Below, one piece after another: positions 57,824 to 64,000 of a stretch of DNA of 64,000 nt. The notes under the pieces are model-generated. The model was not told where the DNA came from and did not search any database. It was given only the letters and a program-made list of their open reading frames with translations. A program made the position numbers and the translations under genes. The stretch's first letter is position 1. Each line of letters starts with the position of its first letter. Source of the DNA: JAABUE01 sp037440925 (GTDB lineage Bacteria; Chloroflexota; Anaerolineae; Anaerolineales; Villigracilaceae); contig JBBITF010000002.1 of assembly GCA_037440925.1 (NCBI GenBank), positions 55,318 through 119,317 of the forward strand. The letters are read 5' to 3'.

Positions 57824-58795
57824 ATGGCAATGGAATCGAAATATATTTGGATGGACGGCGAATTGGTGGAGTTCGAGAAAGCCACCATTCATTTCCTGAC
57901 GCCCGCGCTGCATTATGGCGCAGCCGTGTTCGAGGGCATCCGCGCTTACAATACTGACAAGGGACCGGCAGTGTTCCGCTTGTACGATCACGCCAAACGC
58001 TTGCTCGACTCTGCGCGGGTGTTTGGCTTCCGCGAGTTGCCTTACTCGGTGGATCAGGTTGCAGAGGCCATCAAACAGGTAGTGCAGGCAAATGGATTTG
58101 GCGACTGTTATATCCGTCCCCTGCTGTACCTTTCCGGCGGCGGCTGGAACCTGAACGTGGACGGCGGCAAGGCCAGTTTAGCCATTGCCGCCTGGGAATG
58201 GGGCAATTATCTGGGAGCGGAGGCGCTCAAAAAAGGCATCCGTGCCAATGTCTCATCCTTTACCCGTCACCAGCCCAACGTGATGATGACCAAGGCAAAA
58301 ATCTCCGGCAACTACGCCAACAGCATCCTGGCAAAAACCGAGTCGGTGCGGTTGGGCTTCGACGAAGCCATTATGCTCAACCCGCAAGGTTTCGTGGCCG
58401 AGTGCACCGGCGAGAACATTTTTGTCGTCCACAAGGGCCGCATCCTCACCCCGCCGTTAGTAGACATCTTGGAAGGCATTACGCGCGAATCGCTCATCAC
58501 GATTGCCAAAGACATGGGCTACGAAGTTGTTGAGACGCCTGTCTCGCGCGATCAACTGTATATTGCCGATGAGGTCTTCGTATGTGGCACGGCTGCCGAA
58601 GTCATTGGCCTGAGAGAGATTGATTTCCGCGTCATTGGCAACGGCGCTACTGGGCCTGTGACGAGCGCTATTCAGCAGGTCTTCCATGCGGCCATTCGCG
58701 GTCAAGACGTGCGTTATGCAGGTTGGCTGGCATACGTGTCCGATAGTCATGCGCCGGCGGCGCTTCCGCATACCGTCTCTGTGGATGCAGCGTAG
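57824..58795 (+). CDS. ilvE: Branched-chain amino acid aminotransferase
   Basis: 323 aa from the ATG at 57824 (AAAGGA upstream). PLP class IV: HFLTPALHYGAAVFEGIRAY (near residue 27), IRPLLYLSGGG, PLP-lysine in MMTKAKISGNYANSILAK (near 157), EAIMLNPQGFVAECTGENIFVV (near 180), GITRESLITIAKD and ADEVFVCGTAAEVIGL. It makes valine, leucine and isoleucine from their 2-oxo acids. Last gene of the branched-chain operon. Confidence 0.95.
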   Translation: MAMESKYIWMDGELVEFEKATIHFLTPALHYGAAVFEGIRAYNTDKGPAVFRLYDHAKRLLDSARVFGFRELPYSVDQVAEAIKQVVQANGFGDCYIRPLLYLSGGGWNLNVDGGKASLAIAAWEWGNYLGAEALKKGIRANVSSFTRHQPNVMMTKAKISGNYANSILAKTESVRLGFDEAIMLNPQGFVAECTGENIFVVHKGRILTPPLVDILEGITRESLITIAKDMGYEVVETPVSRDQLYIADEVFVCGTAAEVIGLREIDFRVIGNGATGPVTSAIQQVFHAAIRGQDVRYAGWLAYVSDSHAPAALPHTVSVDAA

Positions 58796-58829
58796 TTCAA
58801 AGTAATGACAAATCACCGGTCATTTTTCC

Positions 58830-58858
58830 TTGACAAGATCGCTTTCCAGGCATAGAAT
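58830..58858 (+). promoter_or_regulatory. Promoter of the aromatic operon
   Basis: TTGACA (58830-58835), 17-nt spacer, TAGAAT (58853-58858). Predicted start near 58865, only a few bases before the leader-peptide ATG. Confidence 0.8.
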
Positions 58859-58868
58859 AGCGCCCAAT

Positions 58869-58946
58869 ATGCAAGGCTTCACCCGCTACTTTTTTGGCTA
58901 CTATTTTTACGGTTTCCGCACGCCGGTTGCCGTTGGTAGCGCTTAA
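58869..58946 (+). CDS. Phe/Tyr leader peptide
   Basis: 25 aa from an ATG at 58869 to a TAA at 58944-58946. Nine residues are Phe or Tyr, clustered as RYFFGYYFYGF (residues 6-16). It lies between a consensus promoter and a strong terminator directly before the chorismate mutase gene, as expected of a ribosome-stalling leader that senses charged tRNA-Phe and tRNA-Tyr. GCTACTT (58885-58891, within the Tyr/Phe codons) can pair with AAGTAGC (58948-58954), so ribosome position could switch the leader fold. The ATG is within a few bases of the predicted transcription start, so the peptide itself may be translated without a leader. Confidence 0.82.
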   Translation: MQGFTRYFFGYYFYGFRTPVAVGSA

Positions 58947-58973
58947 GAAGTAGCAGCATCCCTGCACATCTTG

Positions 58974-59002
58974 AAAGAGCGAGCCAAACGGCTCGCTCTT
59001 TT
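58974..59002 (+). terminator. Attenuator terminator of the aromatic operon
   Basis: AAAGAGCGAGCC (58974-58985), loop AAAC, GGCTCGCTCTTT (58990-59001) with a further T. A 12-bp perfect stem ending in a short T-tract, 16 nt before the aroH start codon. Confidence 0.85.
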
Positions 59003-59017
59003 CGTTTGGAGGCCTCT

Positions 59018-59401
59018 ATGACTGTTCGCGGTATTCGTGGCGCGACCACCGTCAGCGCAGACGACAAAGGAGAAATCCTATCGGCCACGCAGGAATTGCT
59101 GACCGCCATTTTCGCGGCCAATCCTGCCTTGCGGACGGAGGACATTGCCTCGGCCATTTTCACTGTCACTGAAGACCTCGCCTCGGCCTACCCCGCGCTG
59201 GCTGCCCGTCAAATGGGCTGGCACCTCGTCCCGATGATGTGCGCTCGTGAAATCCCCGTCCCGGGCAGTCTACCGTTATGTATCCGTGTCCTGATCCATT
59301 GGAATACAGAACTTGGACAATCTGCCATCCAGCATGTGTACCTGCGCGAGGCTGTCAGGCTGAGGCCAGATTTGGTTACAGAGAAGCGCCTACACCCATA
59401 A
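59018..59401 (+). CDS. aroH: Chorismate mutase, AroH type
   Basis: 127 aa from the ATG at 59018 (TGGAGG upstream), the same length as Bacillus AroH. VRGIRGATTVSADD (residues 3-16, first active-site Arg), EDIASAIFTVTEDLASAYPALAAR (near 45), MMCAREIPVPGSLPLCIRVLIHWNT (Arg near 90). It converts chorismate to prephenate for Phe and Tyr, which fits the Phe/Tyr leader peptide just upstream. Confidence 0.93.
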   Translation: MTVRGIRGATTVSADDKGEILSATQELLTAIFAANPALRTEDIASAIFTVTEDLASAYPALAARQMGWHLVPMMCAREIPVPGSLPLCIRVLIHWNTELGQSAIQHVYLREAVRLRPDLVTEKRLHP

Positions 59402-59418
59402 ACGCGCAAACAAGTTTC

Positions 59419-59450
59419 TGTCTACCTGTCTACTTGTGTACTCTTTACCT
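59419..59450. repeat. Octanucleotide repeat (TGTCTACC family, 4 units)
   Basis: TGTCTACC, TGTCTACT, TGTGTACT, CTTTACCT in the aroH-aroF spacer; related to the unit before leuC. Confidence 0.7.
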
Positions 59451-59479
59451 ATCTTATACACCACCTAAGGAGCAATACC

Positions 59480-60517
59480 ATGATGATCATCATGAAACCC
59501 ACCGCCACCCCGCAGGACGTAGAGGGTGTCATTGCAAAAGTCAAATCGCTTGGCCTGGCTGTCCATCTCTCGCAAGGCGTTGAAGCGACCATCATCGGCG
59601 CCATCGGCGAGACCCACAGCCTTCCCACCGACCAGTTCGAAGTATTGGATGGAGTCGAGGCAGTACAGCGCATCACCCAGCCCTATAAACTTGCCTCGCG
59701 CCAGTTTCACCCTGAGAACTCGGTCTTTCCGCTGGATGGCTTCACCGTTGGAGGGGAAGACCTGGCCATCATCGCAGGTCCTTGCTCGGTTGAGTCTCGG
59801 TCGCAGATCATCGAGACAGCACATGCCGTCAAGGAAGCCGGCGCTAACGCCTTGCGCGGCGGCGTTTTCAAGCCGCGTACCTCCCCCTACGCCTTCCAGG
59901 GCCTGGGCGAAGAAGGCCTGGCGTACCTGGCCGAAGCGCGTGAACAGACCGGCTTGCCGATTGTGGTCGAGATCATGTCGCAGGTACAGGTTGACTTGAT
60001 GCTCCAATACGTGGATGTGCTGCAGGTGGGCGCCCGCAACATGCAAAACTTCAACCTGCTGCGCGCAATTGGCGAAACGCGCACGCCGGTTCTGCTCAAA
60101 CGTGGACTTTCGGCCTCCATCGAAGAACTGCTCATGTCGGCCGAGTACATTCTGGCGGGCGGCAACAAACAAGTCATCCTGTGTGAGCGCGGCATTCGCA
60201 CCTTCGAGACCGCTACCCGCAACACCACCGACATCAACGCCATCCCGGTGCTCAAATCGCTGACCCACCTGCCGGTCATCCTTGACCCCAGCCATTCAAC
60301 CGGCCACTTCGACTATGTGACTGCCATTGCCCGTGCCGCCGTCGCTGCTGGCGCCGACGGCCTGATCGTCGAGGTCCACCCTGACCCGGCTCGCGCTTTG
60401 TCCGATGGCCGCCAATCGCTCAAACCCGAAAAGTTTGCCGACATGGTCAGACAAGTCGCTCAAATCGCCGAGGTCCTAGGCCGCCGCCTCGCCAATATTC
60501 AAACCACCCTCCACTAA
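59480..60517 (+). CDS. aroF: DAHP synthase (type I-beta, with N-terminal regulatory domain)
   Basis: 345 aa, AAGGAG upstream. Residues 1-75 form the ferredoxin-like regulatory domain seen in Thermotoga-type DAHP synthases, which binds Tyr or Phe. Catalytic barrel: IIAGPCSVESRSQI (near residue 97), LRGGVFKPRTSPYAFQG (near 127), VGARNMQNFNLLRAIG (near 183), LLKRG, LCERGIRTFE (near 235), LDPSHSTGHFDYV (near 271) and VEVHPDPARALSDG. It condenses PEP and erythrose 4-phosphate, the first shikimate-pathway step. A close paralogue follows. Confidence 0.95.
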   Translation: MMIIMKPTATPQDVEGVIAKVKSLGLAVHLSQGVEATIIGAIGETHSLPTDQFEVLDGVEAVQRITQPYKLASRQFHPENSVFPLDGFTVGGEDLAIIAGPCSVESRSQIIETAHAVKEAGANALRGGVFKPRTSPYAFQGLGEEGLAYLAEAREQTGLPIVVEIMSQVQVDLMLQYVDVLQVGARNMQNFNLLRAIGETRTPVLLKRGLSASIEELLMSAEYILAGGNKQVILCERGIRTFETATRNTTDINAIPVLKSLTHLPVILDPSHSTGHFDYVTAIARAAVAAGADGLIVEVHPDPARALSDGRQSLKPEKFADMVRQVAQIAEVLGRRLANIQTTLH

Positions 60518-60519
60518 CC

Positions 60520-60596
60520 CCTACCTCCTACCTCCTACCTCCTATCCCCTACCTCCTACCTCCTACCTCCTATCTCCTACCTCCTACCCCCTACCC
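60520..60596. repeat. Heptanucleotide tandem repeat (CCTACCT, 11 units) between the two aroF genes
   Basis: Eleven 7-nt units, mostly CCTACCT with CCTATCC, CCTATCT and CCTACCC variants, starting three bases after the first aroF stop. The same words recur at the window end (63946-64000). Confidence 0.95.
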
Positions 60597-60619
60597 TCTT
60601 TCCCTCCCGGCGTCCCACC

Positions 60620-61729
60620 ATGATTATCACCGTGCCCCCTGGCGCCACCCCCCAACAGATTGACAATGTCAGCGCGCATATTGAAGAACAACATTTGCTT
60701 GCTCATCCCATCTATGGCGTCGAGCAAACCATCATTGGCGCCGTCGGCGAAAGCCATAGCATTCCTACCAGCGTCTTCGAGACCCTGCCGGGCGTGATGG
60801 CTGTCCAACGCATTTCCAAGCCGTATAAATTGGCCTCCCGTCAATTTCACCTGGAAGACTCGGTCTTCCCGCTTGATGGGTTCACCATCGGGGGCGTAGA
60901 AATCCCCATCATAGCGGGACCATGTTCGGTCGAGTCCCGAACGCAGATCATCGAAACGGCGCAAGCCGTCAAGGAGGCGGGCGCCAACGCTTTAAGGGGC
61001 GGCGTCTTCAAACCGCGCACCTCCCCCTACGCTTTCCAAGGGCTCGGCGAAGAAGGCCTTGAATACCTGGCCGAGGCGCGTGAGACTACCGGCCTGCCTA
61101 TCGTTGCCGAAGTGATGGCAGTGTCACAAATTCCCCTCATGGTCGAGTACGTGGATGTGCTGCAAATAGGCGCCCGCAACATGCAAAACTTCAATTTGCT
61201 GCGGGCCGTAGGTGATACCCGCACGCCAGTACTTCTCAAACGCGGCATGAGCGCCACCGTCGAAGATTTGCTGATGGCTGCCGAATACATCCTGGCAGGC
61301 GGCAACGAGCGCGTGATGCTGTGCGAGCGCGGCATTCGCACTTTTGAGACTGCCACCCGCAATACCACCGACATCAACGCCGTGCCGGTTCTCAAAGAAC
61401 TCACCCATTTGCCGGTCATCCTCGATCCCAGCCATTCCACCGGCCATTACAATTACGTGGCTGCCATTGCGAAAGCCGCTGTCGCAGCCGGGGCCGATGG
61501 CATCATCGTCGAAGTCCACCCTGACCCGGCCCATGCCATTTCCGACGGTCGCCAGTCGCTCACGCCCGAAAACTTCGCCAAGATGGTGCGCCAGCTCAAG
61601 GCGGTGGCCGAAGCCGTGGATCGTTGTTTGGTGCCTGCTACCCCCCCTCTCCCTGCGGAAGAGCGCCGTCAGAATCCAGCCAAATCCCCTCTCGCTGTGG
61701 GAGTCCCCTTCGGGGATGCTAAGAGTTAG
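60620..61729 (+). CDS. aroF: Second DAHP synthase (paralogue), with repeat-derived C-terminal tail
   Basis: 369 aa. Same architecture as the upstream gene: regulatory domain 1-75, AGPCSVESRTQI, GGVFKPRTSPYAFQG, GARNMQNFNLLRAVG, LCERGIRTFE, LDPSHSTGHYNYV. Tandem duplication within the operon is evident. After residue about 340 the tail (PATPPLPAEERRQNP and on to PFGDAKS) is encoded by dispersed-repeat DNA and has no counterpart in the first copy. No Shine-Dalgarno sequence before the ATG. The two copies may respond to different end products. Confidence 0.94.
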   Translation: MIITVPPGATPQQIDNVSAHIEEQHLLAHPIYGVEQTIIGAVGESHSIPTSVFETLPGVMAVQRISKPYKLASRQFHLEDSVFPLDGFTIGGVEIPIIAGPCSVESRTQIIETAQAVKEAGANALRGGVFKPRTSPYAFQGLGEEGLEYLAEARETTGLPIVAEVMAVSQIPLMVEYVDVLQIGARNMQNFNLLRAVGDTRTPVLLKRGMSATVEDLLMAAEYILAGGNERVMLCERGIRTFETATRNTTDINAVPVLKELTHLPVILDPSHSTGHYNYVAAIAKAAVAAGADGIIVEVHPDPAHAISDGRQSLTPENFAKMVRQLKAVAEAVDRCLVPATPPLPAEERRQNPAKSPLAVGVPFGDAKS

Positions 61730-61738
61730 GGTGAGGGC
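61636..61738. repeat. Dispersed repeat overlapping the end of the second DAHP synthase
   Basis: TACCCCCCCTCTCCCTGCGG through GGGAGTCCCCTTCGGGGATGC to AGTTAGGGTGAGGGC. It supplies the last 30 codons and stop of the DAHP synthase and the GGTGAGGG ribosome-binding site of tyrA. Confidence 0.7.
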
Positions 61739-62599
61739 ATGGACAAGCCTGGTTTTTCGCTCAAAGACGCCAACATTGCAGTCGTTGGATTGGGACTCAT
61801 GGGAGGCTCGCTGGCGCTTTCGCTCAAAGGACGCTGCCGCTTCCTGACCGCGCTCGACCCGCATCTTCCCACGCTCGAACTTGCCCGCCGTCAACAGATC
61901 GTTCACCTGGCCTCCAGCGATCCCGCCAAAACCCTGGCCGACGCCGATCTCGTTATCCTGGCCTGCCCTGTTCCCGCAATCGTGGATTGGCTGCACCGCC
62001 TGCCGGAATTTATCCGGCGTCCGTGTATCGTGCTAGACATCGGCTCCTCCAAGCGGACGATTGTAGCCGCTTTGGAAGGCTTACCCGCCAACTTCGACCC
62101 CATCGGCGGGCATCCCATCTGCGGGCGTGAACGCCTGTCGCTCGAAAATGCCGAACGTTTTCTCTACCGCGACGCCCCTTTTGTGCTAACCCCGCTGGCG
62201 CGCACCGGTGAACGCGCCCGAACCGCCGCATTGCAAGTCGTCGAGGCTCTTGGCGCCCACCCCGTCTGGCTGGATGCCGATTCCCATGACCGTATCCTGG
62301 CGGCTACCAGCCATCTGCCTTACCTGCTCTCTTCGGCGCTGGCGTTGGCCACCCCGGCCGATTGCGCCTCCCTGCTTGGGCCGGGATTCCGCTCCACGGC
62401 GCGGCTGGCAGGCACCCCCTCCAGCATGATGCTGGGCGTCCTGCAATCCAACCGTGACAACATTCTTATTGCCCTCGACCGTCTCCAAGAACAACTGGCG
62501 GGTTTGAAATCGGCGCTCATCGTTGGCGATTTCCAGTCTCTTCAAGCCACCCTCGACGCTGCCCGCGCCCACTACCAACGCCTGATCCCCGGCCACTGA
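61739..62599 (+). CDS. tyrA: Prephenate dehydrogenase
   Basis: 286 aa. NAD-binding NIAVVGLGLMGGSLALSLKG (near residue 13), CPVPAIVDWL, LDIGSSKRTIV (near 100), catalytic-region PIGGHPICGRE (near 122) and DADSHDRILAATSHLPYLLSSAL (near 180). It oxidatively decarboxylates prephenate to 4-hydroxyphenylpyruvate for tyrosine. No ACT domain. Its TGA stop starts a short heptanucleotide repeat that ends in the aroA start codon. Confidence 0.94.
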   Translation: MDKPGFSLKDANIAVVGLGLMGGSLALSLKGRCRFLTALDPHLPTLELARRQQIVHLASSDPAKTLADADLVILACPVPAIVDWLHRLPEFIRRPCIVLDIGSSKRTIVAALEGLPANFDPIGGHPICGRERLSLENAERFLYRDAPFVLTPLARTGERARTAALQVVEALGAHPVWLDADSHDRILAATSHLPYLLSSALALATPADCASLLGPGFRSTARLAGTPSSMMLGVLQSNRDNILIALDRLQEQLAGLKSALIVGDFQSLQATLDAARAHYQRLIPGH

Positions 62600-62614
62600 C
62601 CACTGCTCACTGAA
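62595..62614. repeat. Heptanucleotide repeat from tyrA stop to aroA start
   Basis: ACTGACC, ACTGCTC, ACTGAA(A): period 7, containing the tyrA TGA and running into the aroA ATG. Confidence 0.7.
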
Positions 62615-64000
62615 ATGTTCATCTCCCCTATCTCCCGCCCCCTCCGCGCTACCGTCCGTGTTCCTGGATCCAAGTCGCTCACCAATCGCGCCCTGCTCAT
62701 TGCCGCCCTGGCCGAAGGGACAACTGTCCTCGAAAACGCCCTCTTCTCCGACGATTCGCGCTATTTTGCCGAAGCGCTCACCAGCCTGGGCTTTTCCATC
62801 CAAAGCGACCCTGACAATGCCCGTCTAACCATCACCGGCCTGGGGGGGCGTATCCCAGCGGTGAGCGCCCAACTCTTCATTGGCAACGCCGGGACGGCCG
62901 CGCGCTTTTTGACGGCATTTCTCACATTGGGGCGCGGCAAATACCTCCTCGATGGCGACGCCCGTATGCGCCAACGTCCAATCGGTGACCTGGTGGCGGC
63001 GCTTACGCAGCTTGGCGCCAAACTTGGCCCTGCTGGCGCTGATGATTCGCCTCTGATCGCTGAAAACGGGTCACTGATTACTGAACGCTGGTTACTGATC
63101 ACTGATTACTCCAACATTTGCCCGCCCGTCAAAATTGTCGCTAACGGCCTGCCCGGCGGCAAAACCCAAATCGCGGGCAATATTTCTTCCCAGTTCTTAT
63201 CCGCCCTGCTCATGGTTGCCCCCTATGCCCAAACCCCGGTCGAAATCGAAGTCACTACCGAACTCAACTCCAAACCCTACGTGGATATGACCCTGTCCAT
63301 CATGCAAGATTTCGGCGTCCGCATCGAGCGGGATGGCTACAATCACTTCCGTATCCCTCCTGCTCTCTATTCTCCCCTCTCTATTTACCTAATTGAATCG
63401 GACGCCTCCGCCGCCTCCTACTTCTTCGCCGCTCCCGCCATCTGTGGTGGAACCGTCACGGTCCAAAATATCTCCCGCAAATCCGTTCAAGGTGACATTG
63501 CCTTCCTGGATGTACTCAAAAAAATGGGCTGTGAAGTTCGAGAAAGTGAAAATGCCATATCCGTCACGCGGACATCGGAATTGCGAGGGATTGACCTCGA
63601 CATGCGCGACATTCCCGACACCGCTCAAACGCTGGCGGCGATTGCGCCCTTTGCATCGTCACCGACCCGCATCCGCGGCATCGCCTCGGCGCGCCTCAAA
63701 GAAACGGATCGCGTCCATGCCGTCTGTGTCGAGTTGACTCGTCTTGGCGTCCACGTTGAGGAACACGAAGATGGCATGACCATTCACCCGTGCGAGGAAA
63801 TTCGTCCCGCAACGGTTCAGACTTACAACGATCACCGCATGGCCATGGCTTTCTCGCTCATCGCTTTGCGCGTGCCGGGCATTGACATCGAAAACCCCGG
63901 CTGCGTCTCGAAGACCTTCCCCAAATTTTTCGAGGCCTTAGCCCTCCTATCCCCTACCTCCCTATCCCCTACCTCCCTATCCCCTACCTCCCTATCCCCT
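62615..64000 (+). CDS. aroA: EPSP synthase (5-enolpyruvylshikimate-3-phosphate synthase), cut by window end
   Basis: 462 codons, open to the last base. PGSKSLTNRALLIAALAEG (near residue 18, the substrate-binding Lys and Ser), LFIGNAGTAARFLTAFL (near 88), DGDARMRQRPI (near 115), GGKTQIAGNISSQFLSALLM (near 180), KETDRVHAVCVEL (near 348), TYNDHRMAMAFSLIAL (near 400) and the end motif GCVSKTFPKFF (near 428). Residues about 147-166 are encoded by a heptanucleotide repeat, and after FEALAL the sequence becomes an SPTSL repeat from a 15-nt tandem repeat where the protein would normally end. No Shine-Dalgarno site. Confidence 0.94.
   Translation, partial: MFISPISRPLRATVRVPGSKSLTNRALLIAALAEGTTVLENALFSDDSRYFAEALTSLGFSIQSDPDNARLTITGLGGRIPAVSAQLFIGNAGTAARFLTAFLTLGRGKYLLDGDARMRQRPIGDLVAALTQLGAKLGPAGADDSPLIAENGSLITERWLLITDYSNICPPVKIVANGLPGGKTQIAGNISSQFLSALLMVAPYAQTPVEIEVTTELNSKPYVDMTLSIMQDFGVRIERDGYNHFRIPPALYSPLSIYLIESDASAASYFFAAPAICGGTVTVQNISRKSVQGDIAFLDVLKKMGCEVRESENAISVTRTSELRGIDLDMRDIPDTAQTLAAIAPFASSPTRIRGIASARLKETDRVHAVCVELTRLGVHVEEHEDGMTIHPCEEIRPATVQTYNDHRMAMAFSLIALRVPGIDIENPGCVSKTFPKFFEALALLSPTSLSPTSLSPTSLSP
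63053..63110. repeat. Heptanucleotide repeat inside aroA (CTGATTA family, 8 units)
   Basis: CTGATCG, CTGAAAA, CGGGTCA, CTGATTA, CTGAACG, CTGGTTA, CTGATCA, CTGATTA; translated in the aroA frame as LIAENGSLITERWLLITD. Confidence 0.85.
63946..64000. repeat. 15-nt tandem repeat at the aroA 3' end
   Basis: CCTATCCCCTACCTC repeated 3.7 times to the window end; read in frame as repeated SPTSL. Confidence 0.9.

Noticed and set aside
60520..60596. CCTACCT repeats as a CRISPR or coding repeat
   Set aside because: Seven-nt contiguous units without spacers, located between two complete genes.

Overview
The window (64 kb, GC-rich, with one 100-N scaffold gap at 33650-33749) looks like a draft or metagenome-assembled bacterial chromosome, most likely Chloroflexota, class Anaerolineae. 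This rests on gene content: a baseplate-J-like/ruvX/mltG cluster, many lipoproteins with Thr/Pro-rich stalks, a transaldolase that appears to continue into phosphoglucose isomerase, and many mobile-looking short repeats. It was not tested by a database search. No rRNA, CRISPR array or complete insertion sequence is visible. One tRNA (tRNA-Pro, anticodon TGG) is present.

Layout. 1-4141 (minus): a pentose-phosphate operon reading small protein, transketolase, ribose-5-phosphate isomerase B, transaldolase (cut by the window start). 4315-9620: CBS protein, TIM-barrel protein, HAD phosphatase plus glycerol-1-phosphate dehydrogenase, SET-domain protein, and an MNT/HEPN pair with a shortened HEPN. 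9685-16746 (plus): an amidohydrolase-CYTH fusion, a membrane protein, then an ECF sigma/anti-sigma/lipoprotein cluster. 16781-25533 (minus): alaS, two ECF-type ATPases, MFS permease, baseplate-J-like protein, ruvX, mltG. 25987-29432 (plus): YqeC-MocA fusion, a second MocA-like protein, small proteins and a lone receiver domain. 29622-33350 (minus): galE, gatA, gatC, a lipoprotein esterase. 33403-34202: tRNA-Pro whose 3' end and terminator are tandemly repeated into the assembly gap, followed by an IS3 remnant and a broken gene. 34370-45743: assorted enzymes, transporters and secreted proteins.

45740-58795 is a branched-chain amino acid operon: ilvD, ilvB, ilvN, ilvC, leuA, a 52-aa protein, leuC, leuD, cimA, leuB, ilvE. 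58830-64000 is an aromatic operon: aroH-type chorismate mutase, two DAHP synthases, tyrA and aroA (running off the window). Each operon starts with a good promoter, a short peptide gene rich in the end-product amino acids (Leu/Ile/Val in one, Phe/Tyr in the other) and an intrinsic terminator just before the first enzyme gene. This is the architecture of ribosome-mediated transcription attenuation and is the most interesting regulatory signal here.

The second main signal is a set of degenerate tandem repeats with 7- or 8-nt periods. They fill the spaces between genes inside operons, several times exactly from the stop codon of one gene to the start codon of the next, and also lie inside aroA. 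Other dispersed palindromic repeats extend into alaS and the second DAHP synthase gene. Several genes lack a Shine-Dalgarno sequence and have a -10 hexamer 6-8 nt before the start codon, suggesting leaderless mRNAs.
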